NCBI GenBank assembly: GCA_004213835.1 | Contig: SHAE01000002.1 | Location: 1-62,670 of the forward strand | Origin: OM182 bacterium | Lineage (GTDB): Bacteria > Pseudomonadota > Gammaproteobacteria > Pseudomonadales > Azotimanducaceae | Direction of reading: 5' to 3' | DNA: 62,670 nucleotides | Shown: one piece after another, positions 1 through 8,513 of the stretch | How positions within the stretch are numbered: position 1 is the first letter of the stretch | Layout: every line of letters starts with the position of its first letter | Made by a program: the position numbers and the translations under genes | Notes under the pieces: generated by a model | What the model saw: only the letters and a program-made list of their open reading frames with translations | Database searches by the model: none | What the model was told of the DNA's origin: nothing

Positions 1-274
1 CCACACCGGCGTCCAGCAAGGCCGTCTCAATAGCCTCAGCGATGGCGTCATCGCCGACAAAACCCACCACTGTTGTCGTCAGTCCCGCACCGGCTAAGCC
101 AAGCGCCAAGCCAGCGGCGCTATTATGCTGCAAGTACTGAGGTTGGACAGCGTCGGCATTGACCAACAGTGAATGATCAATCCAGATGTCACCCACCACC
201 AAGACATGGCCGTCCGCAGGCGTGAGCGACTGAACGTTTAACAGGGATTGCAGCACGGCTACCTCGTTCGACAA
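1..274 (-). CDS. hldE: PfkB-family sugar kinase, probably HldE kinase domain (partial, N-terminus only)
   Basis: About 91 N-terminal residues are in the window; the rest runs off the left edge. The reading frame contains VLVVGDIWID near residue 20 and TTTVVGFVGDD further on, the arrangement of the heptose-7-phosphate kinase domain of HldE, which makes the ADP-heptose precursor of LPS core. An in-frame stop at 284-286 limits the start to TTG 274 or GTG 256. The usual Gly-Gly-Ala-Ala-Asn motif after the first strand reads N-S-A-A-G here, so the assignment within the PfkB superfamily is tentative. It is divergent from lpxL, another lipid A/LPS gene, which supports an LPS role. Rival reading: another ribokinase-type enzyme. 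Confidence 0.6.
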   Translation of the reverse strand, partial: MSNEVAVLQSLLNVQSLTPADGHVLVVGDIWIDHSLLVNADAVQPQYLQHNSAAGLALGLAGAGLTTTVVGFVGDDAIAEAIETALLDAGV

Positions 275-327
275 TGCTGCATGTTACTACTGGGCATCCT
301 GAATCCGGAAGCTGCTACCATTTGACC

Positions 328-1254
328 ATGCTCGACCCAACACCTGTGCGCCCTTCCTTGCTGCAGCCAAGACTTTGGCCTGTTTGGTGTGCGGTGGGTT
401 TTATGTGGGTGCTCGCGCGTTTACCGATGGCGTGGATCCTTGCCATTGGCCAAGCCGTTGGCTGGCTGGGCTATCACCTAGCGCGCTCTCGGCGCCACAT
501 TACCGAGGTCAATATCGCCCAATGTTTCCCGCAGTTGGATGCGCGCCAACAGCGCAAGCTGGTACGGGACAACTTCAGGCATACCGGCATAGGCGCAGTG
601 GAGATTGCGCTGCCGTGGCTGAATCCCCAGCGCGATTTGTCCCAGCATTATGTCGTCGAAGGTCTAGAACACTTAAAGGCAGCCCATGATTTGGGGCGCG
701 GTGTGGTGCTGGTGGGCGCCCACTACACCACCATTGATATCACCAGCCAGTTCTTGAGTACCCTTGGGTTCGTCGACGTGATGTATCGCCGCAACAAGAA
801 CCCGGTCTGGGAGTGGCTACAAACCCACGGCCGAGGGCATCACTTTGACGGGGTTGTAGAGCGCAGCGATATGCGCCAGATCATCAAGCGACTGAAGGCC
901 GGGCGCGCCATGTGGTACGCGGCGGATCAAGACTACGGACCCAAGCATTCGGTGTTCGCGCCATTCTTTGGCTTGGCTACAGCCACCATCACGGTGAGTT
1001 CACGCTTGGCTCAGCGCAATAACTCACCAGTGCTGATGCTGCATCAACTTCGCGATATCGACAGCCGTACTTGGACACTCCGCTTCAGCCCTGTGCTCGA
1101 CGATTTTGCCCAAGGCGATTTGCAAACCGATGCCACTCGGCTCAACCAACTGCTGGAGACTTCGCTGCGCCAAGTGCCCGACCAGTATTTGTGGATGCAC
1201 CGTCGCTTCAAAACTCGCCCAAACGGCGAGGACTCGTTTTACCGCAAGGGTTAG
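328..1254 (+). CDS. lpxL: Lipid A biosynthesis acyltransferase (LpxL/HtrB family)
   Basis: Predicted inner-membrane acyltransferase that adds a secondary acyl chain to Kdo2-lipid A. The 308-residue product has a hydrophobic N-terminal segment (about residues 21-48) followed by the HX4D catalytic motif, H132-YTTI-D137. The blocks YRRNKNP and YAADQDYGP, and the C-terminal MHRRFKTRP, are typical of LpxL/LpxM proteins. The start chosen is ATG 328. An upstream in-frame TTG at 274 would add 18 residues with no homology and would overlap the divergent kinase start. LpxL, LpxM and LpxP cannot be separated with certainty by eye; LpxL is the best guess. Confidence 0.88.
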   Translation: MLDPTPVRPSLLQPRLWPVWCAVGFMWVLARLPMAWILAIGQAVGWLGYHLARSRRHITEVNIAQCFPQLDARQQRKLVRDNFRHTGIGAVEIALPWLNPQRDLSQHYVVEGLEHLKAAHDLGRGVVLVGAHYTTIDITSQFLSTLGFVDVMYRRNKNPVWEWLQTHGRGHHFDGVVERSDMRQIIKRLKAGRAMWYAADQDYGPKHSVFAPFFGLATATITVSSRLAQRNNSPVLMLHQLRDIDSRTWTLRFSPVLDDFAQGDLQTDATRLNQLLETSLRQVPDQYLWMHRRFKTRPNGEDSFYRKG

Positions 1255-1290
1255 GCATACAATAGCCGGCTGTTTTAACAGGACATTTCC

Positions 1291-2448
1291 GTGCTCCCAT
1301 CGTTTCCCGACATGCTCACCCAATTGGTGGCAGAGCCTTCTGTCAGCTCGACATCGCCTGATATCGACCGCAGCAATCTGCGCGTGATCGAACATCTGGC
1401 AAACTGGCTGAACGATCTGGGTTTTCGCACAGAAATCATGCCGCTGCCGAACCGTCCTGATAAGGCCAATTTGATCGCAACCCTTGGCGGTGAAATAAAT
1501 GATGGCATGGGGGGCTTGGTGCTGGCGGGCCATACCGACACAGTGCCCTTTGATGAAGCACTGTGGCAGTCAGACCCGTTTACGATCAAAGATCATCAAG
1601 ACCGCTACTACGGCCTTGGCAGTTGCGACATGAAGGGCTTTTTCCCCGTCGCCATCGAGGCCGCGGCCACCTTTGCCAAGCAACAACTCAGCGCACCGCT
1701 GACCATTGTGGCGACGTCGGATGAGGAGTCATCCATGGCTGGCAGCCGTTACCTGTTGGAATGTGGCAGACCCAAGGCCGACTACGCCATTATTGGCGAG
1801 CCAACGGCCATGCAGCCGATTTTTGCCCATAAGGGCATCAGCATGATGACGATCAAGCTTGAAGGCGCATCCGGGCATTCTTCTGACCCAAGCCTAGGTG
1901 CCAACGCGCTGGATGCCATGCACTGTGTCATGAGCGAGCTAATCGCTCTACGAGAAGAACTGGCCGCGAGCCACCAAAACGATGCCTTTGCGGTGAGCGT
2001 GCCCACCATGAACCTTGGCTGCATGCGTGCTGGCGATAATCCCAATCGCATTTGCGGCCACGCGGCACTGCAAATCGACCTGCGCTTACTGCCCGGTATG
2101 GACAGCGAAGCCATTCACGAGGCGCTGGAGCGCCGCATTAAGGCCGTGGTTGCGAATACCGGCGTGAGCCTGCAGCTACACAAAGCCTACCCCCCTATTC
2201 CGCCGTTTCAATCAAATCCAGACGGCGAGTTGCTGGGCACGCTGAGCCGTTTGAGCGGCAACCAACCCGGCACCGTCGCATTCGGTACCGAGGCGCACTT
2301 CATGCAAACCCTGGGTATGGAGACCGTGGTGTGGGGGCCAGGCAGCATCGACCAAGCACACCAGCCCAATGAATATCTCGACAAGGCGCAGTTGGCACCA
2401 GCAACCGATGCCCTGCGACACGTCATTCAGAAATTCTGCCTAGGCTGA
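1291..2448 (+). CDS. argE: Acetylornithine deacetylase
   Basis: M20 zinc metallopeptidase-family enzyme that hydrolyses N-acetylornithine to ornithine in arginine synthesis, in the cytoplasm. 385 residues, the usual length. Metal-binding and catalytic motifs are visible: GHTDTVPF (H81, D83), CDMKGFF (D113) and TSDEESS (E145/E146), with a dimerisation-domain stretch around residues 180-290. The start is GTG 1291, preceded by AGGACA at a suitable distance; ATG 1312 is a shorter alternative. A TACAAT hexamer at 1258-1263 could be a -10 element. argA follows after 2 bases, so the first and fifth arginine steps appear to be co-transcribed. Confidence 0.93.
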   Translation: MLPSFPDMLTQLVAEPSVSSTSPDIDRSNLRVIEHLANWLNDLGFRTEIMPLPNRPDKANLIATLGGEINDGMGGLVLAGHTDTVPFDEALWQSDPFTIKDHQDRYYGLGSCDMKGFFPVAIEAAATFAKQQLSAPLTIVATSDEESSMAGSRYLLECGRPKADYAIIGEPTAMQPIFAHKGISMMTIKLEGASGHSSDPSLGANALDAMHCVMSELIALREELAASHQNDAFAVSVPTMNLGCMRAGDNPNRICGHAALQIDLRLLPGMDSEAIHEALERRIKAVVANTGVSLQLHKAYPPIPPFQSNPDGELLGTLSRLSGNQPGTVAFGTEAHFMQTLGMETVVWGPGSIDQAHQPNEYLDKAQLAPATDALRHVIQKFCLG

Positions 2449-2450
2449 TT

Positions 2451-3749
2451 ATGAATACCAACGATTATTCTCAGTGGTTTCGTGGGTCTACGCCCTACAT
2501 CAGCGCGCATCGCGGCAAAACCTTTGTGGTGTTTCTGGGTGGCGATGCATTGGCGCATACCAATGTGACCAACATCGTGCACGACTTAGCCCTACTGCAC
2601 GTGCTTGGCGTGCAGTTGGTACTGGTGCACGGCGGCCGGCCACAGCTCGATGAGGCCCTGCCGGAGTCTAAAATTCACAATCATCGGCGCATCACCGAAC
2701 CGCATGATATGCCCAAGGTGACGGGTGTTTACGGTTTGCTGCGCAGCCAGATCGAAGGGCTGTTCTCCACCGGACTGCCGAATACGCCGCTGCATAATGT
2801 GGACATCAGCGTGGTGTCGGGCAACTTTGTTACCGCCAAGCCCCTGGGCGTACTCGATGGCATTGACCATCTGCTGACCGGCCAGCTGCGTAGCTTAGAC
2901 AGCCCGCGCATCGCTAACCTGCTCAGCGCCCATAACTTGGTGCTGCAGTCACCGCTGGGATTTTCCAATTCTGGACAGGCCTTTAATTTGGCATCCGAAG
3001 AACTGGCGGCCGATATCAGCATCGCCTTGCAGGCCGACAAGCTCATCTTCTTTGATGAGATAGAGCATCTGCAAAACACCCAAGGCCAACGCGAAAGCAC
3101 CGTGACGCCAAGCACACTGGAAGACTATCTGGGCGATCTGTCCCAAGGTTCCGCCCAGCGCTTTCTCGCCATGGCACGTGCAGTTCGCGCTGGAGTCACG
3201 AAGGCGCATCAAATCTCCTTTGCCACCGATGGCGGGCTGCTGCAGGAACTCTTCACCGCCGAAGGTGTAGGCACTCAGCTTGTAGAGGAGCAACGCCATC
3301 CGGTGCGTGCTGCGACGCTCACCGACGTCGGTGACATCGTGGAAATCATCCGGCCGCTGGAGGAAAGCGGCGCACTGGTCAGGCGCTCTCGGGATCGACT
3401 CGAGCAAGAGATTGAACACTTTTTGGTTGCCGAGGTGGACGGCGTCGTTGTCGGTTGTTGCGCCGTCTACCCCCATGATCTGCAGGCCGAACTGGCCTGT
3501 GTGGCGGTGAGCGATTTGTATCGTCGCGGCAATGCTGGTGTGGCCATTGGCGCCAAGCTGCTCGATGCCGCGCAAGCCAAGGCTGCGCAGTTGGGGGCCA
3601 AGACTCTGTTTGCACTGACCACTCAAACTAAGGAATGGTTTATTGAGCGAGGGTTTGCCGATGCCAACGTCGAAGATCTGCCGAACACCAAACAATCGCT
3701 TTACAACTGGCAGCGCGGTTCTAAAGTGCTGCTGAAATCGCTGGGCTGA
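2451..3749 (+). CDS. argA: Amino-acid N-acetyltransferase (N-acetylglutamate synthase)
   Basis: Transfers acetyl from acetyl-CoA to glutamate, the committed step of arginine synthesis. The 432-residue product has the classical ArgA fusion. An N-terminal amino-acid-kinase-like domain (about 1-290, with VFLGGDALAH and LVHGGRPQ) is the likely arginine feedback site. A C-terminal GNAT domain (about 295-432, with ACVAVSDLYRRG and ending YNWQRGSKVL) carries catalysis. The length is close to the E. coli enzyme (443). It sits 2 bases after argE, and ilvD follows after 41 bases. Confidence 0.95.
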   Translation: MNTNDYSQWFRGSTPYISAHRGKTFVVFLGGDALAHTNVTNIVHDLALLHVLGVQLVLVHGGRPQLDEALPESKIHNHRRITEPHDMPKVTGVYGLLRSQIEGLFSTGLPNTPLHNVDISVVSGNFVTAKPLGVLDGIDHLLTGQLRSLDSPRIANLLSAHNLVLQSPLGFSNSGQAFNLASEELAADISIALQADKLIFFDEIEHLQNTQGQRESTVTPSTLEDYLGDLSQGSAQRFLAMARAVRAGVTKAHQISFATDGGLLQELFTAEGVGTQLVEEQRHPVRAATLTDVGDIVEIIRPLEESGALVRRSRDRLEQEIEHFLVAEVDGVVVGCCAVYPHDLQAELACVAVSDLYRRGNAGVAIGAKLLDAAQAKAAQLGAKTLFALTTQTKEWFIERGFADANVEDLPNTKQSLYNWQRGSKVLLKSLG

Positions 3750-3790
3750 TCGCCTTTTGGAATTTTTCCCTCGTCATCTAAGGAAAGGAA

Positions 3791-5467
3791 ATGGCTAACG
3801 AACGTCCCTATAGCTCCATTGTCGTCGACGGAGTTGAACAAGCCCCAAGTCGGGCCATGCTGTATCCCACGGGATTCAAGCCCGAGGATTTCAGTAAGCC
3901 GCAAGTGGGCATCGCCTCCACGTGGAGCATGGTGACCCCCTGCAACATGCACATTAACGAGCTCGCCGAGGCTGCGGCCATGGGCGCAGATGAGGCCGGC
4001 GCGAAGTCTGTACTGTTCAACACCATCACGGTATCGGACGGCATTTCCATGGGCACACCGGGTATGCGCTACTCGCTGGTGTCTCGTGAGGTGATCGCAG
4101 ACTCCATTGAAACCGTCGTCGGTGCCCAGGGCTTTGATGGTTTTGTGGCCATCGGCGGCTGCGACAAGAATATGCCCGCCTGCGGCATCGCCATGGCGCG
4201 CATGGATCGGCCCAGCGTCTTCGTTTACGGCGGCACCATATTGCCCGGCAAAGAACGACGCGACATTGTCTCGGTGTTCGAGGCCGTGGGCGGTCATGCG
4301 GCGGGCAACGTCTCAGATATTGAATTGAAGGATGTTGAAGCCACCGCCATCCCCGGTCCGGGTTCATGCGGCGGCATGTATACCGCCAACACCATGGCCT
4401 CTTCCATGGAAGCACTGGGCCTCTCGCTGCCGGGCAGCTCCGCACAAAACGCTGTCAGCCAAGACAAAAAACAGGACAGCTATAACGCGGGTGCTGCGGT
4501 GCGCAACCTCATCAAGCTGGGCCTGAAGCCCAGCGACATCTTGAGCCGCGAGGCTTTCGAAAACGCCATTACCCTCACCATTGCGCTTGAAGGTTCCACC
4601 AACGCAGTACTGCACCTACTGGCCATCGCCCATGCGGCGAACATCCCGCTGAGCATTGATGACTTTAGCCGCGTGGGCCAGCGCGTACCGGTGCTCGCCG
4701 ACATGCGGCCCGCGGGCGTGTACGCCATGAGCGAGTTGATTGAAATTGGCGGCATCTTGCCGCTGATGAAAACCCTGCTGAACGAAGGACTACTGCACGG
4801 CGACTGCATGACGGTCACCGGCAAGACCATGGCGGAAAACCTAGCCGACGTCGCCGACTACCCAGAGGGTCAGAAGATCATTCGACCACTGTCGAACCCC
4901 ATTAAGAAAGACAGCCACCTAGTGGTATTGCGCGGCAATCTTGCACCAGAGGGCGCGGTGGCCAAAATTACCGGCCACGAAGGTCTGACGTTTACTGGCT
5001 CCGCCCGCTGCTTCCACGGGGAAGAAGCTGCCATGGCAGCGATCATGGATGGCACGGTGGTCAAGGGCGACGTAGTCATTGTGCGGTATGAGGGACCCAA
5101 GGGCGGTCCGGGCATGCGCGAAATGCTCAGCCCCACTAGTGCCATTAACGGTCGCGGTCTGTCGCAAGACGTGGCCTTGCTCACCGACGGCAGGTTCTCC
5201 GGCGGCTCCCACGGTTTTGTGATCGGTCATGTGACCCCAGAGGCACACCTAGGCGGCCCCATCGCCTTGGTGCAAGACGGTGACACCATTACGGTGGATG
5301 CCGATAATGCAGAAGTGAATCTACACGTGAGCGATGAAGAACTCGCCGCCCGCAAGGCCAAGTGGCAGGCACCTGATGCCTACACCCAGCGCGGCACGCT
5401 GGCAAAATATGCGACCCTGGTCAGCTCTGCTAGCGAAGGCGCGGTCACCGACAAATATCTAGGCTAG
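3791..5467 (+). CDS. ilvD: Dihydroxy-acid dehydratase, short [2Fe-2S]-type
   Basis: Dehydrates 2,3-dihydroxy-isovalerate and its isoleucine homologue in branched-chain amino acid synthesis. 558 residues. Three cysteines fit cluster ligands: C51 in TPCNMH, C124 in GGCDKNMPA and C193 in GSCGGMY. The C-terminal block GRFSGGSHGF is also present. The length and the CNMHINELAE context fit the shorter plant/archaeal-like class with a [2Fe-2S] cluster, rather than the 616-residue oxygen-labile [4Fe-4S] enzyme of E. coli. A strong AAGGAAAGGAA ribosome-binding site precedes ATG 3791. The cluster type is inferred from sequence class. Confidence 0.95.
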   Translation: MANERPYSSIVVDGVEQAPSRAMLYPTGFKPEDFSKPQVGIASTWSMVTPCNMHINELAEAAAMGADEAGAKSVLFNTITVSDGISMGTPGMRYSLVSREVIADSIETVVGAQGFDGFVAIGGCDKNMPACGIAMARMDRPSVFVYGGTILPGKERRDIVSVFEAVGGHAAGNVSDIELKDVEATAIPGPGSCGGMYTANTMASSMEALGLSLPGSSAQNAVSQDKKQDSYNAGAAVRNLIKLGLKPSDILSREAFENAITLTIALEGSTNAVLHLLAIAHAANIPLSIDDFSRVGQRVPVLADMRPAGVYAMSELIEIGGILPLMKTLLNEGLLHGDCMTVTGKTMAENLADVADYPEGQKIIRPLSNPIKKDSHLVVLRGNLAPEGAVAKITGHEGLTFTGSARCFHGEEAAMAAIMDGTVVKGDVVIVRYEGPKGGPGMREMLSPTSAINGRGLSQDVALLTDGRFSGGSHGFVIGHVTPEAHLGGPIALVQDGDTITVDADNAEVNLHVSDEELAARKAKWQAPDAYTQRGTLAKYATLVSSASEGAVTDKYLG

Positions 5468-5475
5468 ACCTCGCT

Positions 5476-5706
5476 GTGGACGCTACCTGCGCCCTATGTG
5501 AACAAGCCGACGCGCGTCGCCTAGTGGCGGCCTATCGCATCAAGGTCTGCGCGACATGCTGGGATTTGGCCGCAGAAGGCTGGCCGATCTCAGCAGAGCC
5601 GGTACTGTTTAAAGCACTAGCCAAGCAAGGCCTGTTGATTGCAGATCGTAATGAGAAAAACCGTCTGCCTCGGGATTACGCACCACCGGCGGACTTTGCG
5701 CTGTAA
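5476..5706 (+). CDS. Small double-CxxC protein, function unknown
   Basis: A 76-residue protein starting at GTG 5476, 8 bases after ilvD, so probably translated from the same mRNA. Two CxxC pairs (C5/C8 and C25/C28) spaced 17 residues apart suggest a treble-clef or zinc-ribbon-like metal site. A short helical region follows, then a basic stretch NEKNRLPRDY. There is no signal peptide. The 3' end overlaps the convergent ATPase gene by 31 bases. I do not recognise a named family. The regular Cys spacing and the close coupling to ilvD argue that it is a real gene. Confidence 0.6.
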   Translation: MDATCALCEQADARRLVAAYRIKVCATCWDLAAEGWPISAEPVLFKALAKQGLLIADRNEKNRLPRDYAPPADFAL

Positions 5707-6884
5707 GACTCGAGCTGTAGTTTCGCCATTAACTTGCTTAATGAAATGACGGTCGTGTTCTGCCCGACGGTAAATTCATCGTCGCCGCCATACACCACAT
5801 ATTTATGCGTTGCCCCAATGTCTGAACACGCGCGATCAAAGTGTTTGCTCAGCGTTGGTGTATGACCATGTTTGATCTCAACAGCCCAAACCTGGGTCGA
5901 CGACAGCTTCAACACCAAATCAACCTCCGCCCCGGCGGCTGTTCGATAAAAGTAACTCGCAGTGCGCTGCGGCAAAACCGAATGAATGTTCTCTATGACA
6001 AAGCCTTCCCAGCTTTTGCCCAATACTGGGTTAGAGAGCAGATCGTCATGAGTTTCGATGGCCAGTAATCGATGCTGAAGTCCGCTGTCGCGTACGTAGT
6101 AGCGAGGCGCTTTAACCAACCGTTTCTTAACGTTCGCGTGCCATGGCGGAAGCCGCCGAACCAAAAGTAGTTGCACCAAAATATCGAGATACTGATTTAC
6201 CGCAGCGCGCTGCACCTCAAGGTTTGCCGCTAACGTGCTTACATTGACCGGCTCACCTTGCAGATGGGCAAGCATCGTCCACAGGCGACGCAAGCGAGCG
6301 GCTGGCACCCTAAAACCCAACAGTGGGACATCGCGCTCTAGATAGCTTCGAATCAAATTTTCCAGCCAGTCCATGGCGGCATCATCACTGCCCGCAAGGT
6401 AGCTACCGGGAAAACCGCCACGAAGCCAAAGGCCCTGCTGCGGCGTTTGGCCACCACCAACCTCCAGCACATTCAAACCCGTCATCTCAAGATAGCCGAT
6501 GCGCCCAGCCAGACTCTGTGAAGACTGTTGCAACAATTGCATCGACGCAGAACCGAGCAACAAAAACTGGCCATTGGCCTGCTGCGTTAAAGATTGGCGC
6601 CGCCCCTCATCAATGACTCCGCGCAACACAGCAAAAATTTCTGGGGCGCGCTGAATTTCGTCGAGTACTACCAGCTTCCCTGATTGAGCGCGCAAATAGG
6701 CGCCCGCATCTGACAGCTTGAGCAGGTCTTCTTGGGATTCCAGGTCTAAGTAGGTGGCGTCAAGGGATTCCACCAAGGATCGAGCGAGTGTGGTTTTACC
6801 CACTTGCCGAGCACCCAGTAGGGCCACTGCCGGTGCCCGCGAGAGGCTCTGTTTTAGGCGTTGTAGGAGCTGGCGCTGGATCAT
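5676..6884 (-). CDS. ATP-binding protein, AAA+ domain plus DUF4143
   Basis: A solitary ATPase of about 402 residues. Residues about 21-32 form a Walker A motif (GARQVGKTT), a Walker B-like LVVLDEIQ lies near residue 75, and an LLLGSAS sensor segment follows. The C-terminal half matches the DUF4143 layout (AVEIKHG near the end, a nuclease-fold-like strand). The biological role of this family is unsettled, and members are scattered across bacteria. ATG 6884 is preferred to TTG 6893. The start codon lies inside an inverted repeat (6883-6925), so autoregulation is possible. The gene is unconnected to its neighbours and could be an acquired singleton. Confidence 0.85.
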   Translation of the reverse strand: MIQRQLLQRLKQSLSRAPAVALLGARQVGKTTLARSLVESLDATYLDLESQEDLLKLSDAGAYLRAQSGKLVVLDEIQRAPEIFAVLRGVIDEGRRQSLTQQANGQFLLLGSASMQLLQQSSQSLAGRIGYLEMTGLNVLEVGGGQTPQQGLWLRGGFPGSYLAGSDDAAMDWLENLIRSYLERDVPLLGFRVPAARLRRLWTMLAHLQGEPVNVSTLAANLEVQRAAVNQYLDILVQLLLVRRLPPWHANVKKRLVKAPRYYVRDSGLQHRLLAIETHDDLLSNPVLGKSWEGFVIENIHSVLPQRTASYFYRTAAGAEVDLVLKLSSTQVWAVEIKHGHTPTLSKHFDRACSDIGATHKYVVYGGDDEFTVGQNTTVISLSKLMAKLQLESYSAKSAGGA

Positions 6885-6925
6885 ACCTTGCAAATTGTAC
6901 TATTATTGTACAAATTGCAAGGTAT
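6883..6925. promoter_or_regulatory. 18-bp imperfect inverted repeat over the ATPase start codon
   Basis: The left arm ATACCTTGCAAATTGTAC (6883-6900) and the right arm GTACAAATTGCAAGGTAT (6908-6925) are inverted copies with one mismatch, separated by TATTATT. On the minus strand the repeat contains TACAAT hexamers that could serve as -10 elements, and its end includes the first two bases of the ATG of the DUF4143 gene. A repressor operator or an mRNA hairpin that blocks translation are both possible. The AT-rich composition stands out from the surroundings. Confidence 0.6.
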
Positions 6926-6971
6926 TCGACGAGAAGGTCGCTACTCTACCGGTGAGCGATATCCGTGGTGG

Positions 6972-7394
6972 TCAGTCGATGAGTTGCACTTTGACCGCTA
7001 TACCGGTTGCCGATGCACCGCCACCCAGTGCGCCAACAATGGTGTCACCAAGCCCGTATTTACTTGCCATCAACGTGTCGAGGGTTTTGACCATCTCGGG
7101 GTAAGAGGTGCTCGTTATCAAGTATGTCGCATCGCCACGCAGCAAAGTCGCGGGCCGCTGCGCATCGTGCTGCACCAAGCGCTGATACCACCCGGAACCC
7201 AAGTCTGCCCGTAGCCACATAGCACCGTCATGATCGGCAACCCAGAGGCGTGTGGTGACTTGCTCACCGTTGGCGTCTTGGGTGATGAGTTCGACCACCT
7301 CACCGCTCTCCGAGGCACCGAACATTAGGGCCAGATAGACAACGATTAATGCAAAGAAGGCGCCTAAGCCTCGAATCAGCCAACTCATCATCAT
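6972..7394 (-). CDS. Membrane-anchored DDN/nitroreductase-like (deazaflavin-dependent type) protein
   Basis: 140 residues. An N-terminal transmembrane segment (about residues 5-27) is followed by a small split-barrel-like domain: VVELITQD, then TTRLWVADHDG, then GSGWYQRLV and a later ATYLITST strand. That strand pattern resembles the 'nitroreductase/quinone reductase' or DUF385-like proteins found in marine gammaproteobacteria. No substrate can be named. It is the last gene of a minus-strand series, 64 bases after hemE. The family call rests on pattern memory and is moderate. Confidence 0.55.
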   Translation of the reverse strand: MMMSWLIRGLGAFFALIVVYLALMFGASESGEVVELITQDANGEQVTTRLWVADHDGAMWLRADLGSGWYQRLVQHDAQRPATLLRGDATYLITSTSYPEMVKTLDTLMASKYGLGDTIVGALGGGASATGIAVKVQLID

Positions 7395-7458
7395 CCCTCC
7401 CAGTCCTTACCGAACAATCTGGCAGCGCCCTGTAGCCTACCGATTTCTGGCGGGCTAC

Positions 7459-8481
7459 CTAACGGCTGCTTTGCTCATGCACAAAGTCGACGAGGAACTT
7501 AACATTATCGACAGGGGTTTCGGGAATGATGCCGTGGCCTAAGTTAAAGATGTGACCGGGTCGACCATCCACTTGATCGAGCAGCCATTGGGACTGAGAG
7601 GCGACTGCTGCTTGGTCAGCGCACAGCACGATGGGGTCGAGATTACCCTGCACCGCTGTGCAGCCTAGCTGATCCCACGTGGGTTTCAGCGGCGTGCGCC
7701 AGTCAAAGGCGAGCACGTCGATATTCAGCTGCGACACTGCGGGCAACAGATGATAGTTGCCGGTGCCAAAGTAGATTACCGGCACCGTACCAGCGAGGGC
7801 ATCAACCAGTGTCTTTAAGTGCGGCTCGACATAGGTGCGGTAGTCGTAGATCGATAGATTGCCGACCCATGTGTCGAACAGTTGCACAGCTTCGACTCCA
7901 GCGCTGATTTGCAGCTGCAAATAGCTAGCAAGCTGGCCCGTAAGCTTAGTCATGAGTGCGTGCCAAAGCTCGGGGGCTTCGTACATCATCTTCTTCACGA
8001 ACACATAGTTGCGCGAGCCCTTACCTTCGATGGCATAGGACGCCAAGGTAAAGGGCGCCCCCGCAAAACCAATCAGCGCGATATCGTTCGGTAAGCCTTC
8101 ATTGATGCACCGCACGGTATCGGCAATGTATGGGGTGTGCTCGATGGCCGGCGCGGTCGCCAAGTTGGCCACATCTGCTGCGCTGCGAATGGGGTTGGCA
8201 AATACCGGGCCTTGGCCCACGACGTATTCCAGCTCAAGACCCATGGGCTCCAAAATGGGTAGCAGGTCAGCGAACATGATGGCCGCGTCAACGCCAAGAA
8301 TGCGCTGGGCATCGAGCGTGGCTTTCGCCGCTCGCTCGGGGTTTTTGAAAAAGTCCAAGCTTGGCAAGTCGCCTTTCACTTGGTGATATTCGGGCATATA
8401 GCGCCCCGCCTGACGATTCAGCCATATGGGTGTATGCGAGGTTTGTTCACCTCGGCAGGCTTGCAAGAAGACTTTTTCCAT
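7459..8481 (-). CDS. hemE: Uroporphyrinogen decarboxylase
   Basis: Decarboxylates uroporphyrinogen III to coproporphyrinogen III in haem synthesis, in the cytoplasm. 340 residues, slightly shorter than E. coli HemE (354). The N-terminal signature PIWLNRQAGRYMPEY is clear. The middle contains LIGFAGAPFTLASYAIEG, and the C-terminus has FNLGHGIIPETPVDNV. The start MEKVFLQAC is directly at ATG 8481. It is 32 bases downstream of fabV in a same-strand run that starts at lgt. Confidence 0.97.
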   Translation of the reverse strand: MEKVFLQACRGEQTSHTPIWLNRQAGRYMPEYHQVKGDLPSLDFFKNPERAAKATLDAQRILGVDAAIMFADLLPILEPMGLELEYVVGQGPVFANPIRSAADVANLATAPAIEHTPYIADTVRCINEGLPNDIALIGFAGAPFTLASYAIEGKGSRNYVFVKKMMYEAPELWHALMTKLTGQLASYLQLQISAGVEAVQLFDTWVGNLSIYDYRTYVEPHLKTLVDALAGTVPVIYFGTGNYHLLPAVSQLNIDVLAFDWRTPLKPTWDQLGCTAVQGNLDPIVLCADQAAVASQSQWLLDQVDGRPGHIFNLGHGIIPETPVDNVKFLVDFVHEQSSR

Positions 8482-8513
8482 CTGCTTCCTTAACAGTAAT
8501 GCGGCGGCGCAGC

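Noticed and set aside
2949-3695. 248-residue minus-strand frame within argA
   Set aside because: Lies opposite a well-conserved enzyme gene and shows no motif or ribosome-binding site.
5676-6884. DUF4143 ATPase read as a defence or toxin-antitoxin gene
   Set aside because: No partner gene, no mobile-element marks and no defence neighbours; the palindrome alone does not support it.
7432-7458. GTAGCC...GGCTAC inverted repeat after hemE
   Set aside because: Six-base arms with a 15-base loop and no T tract; could be chance.
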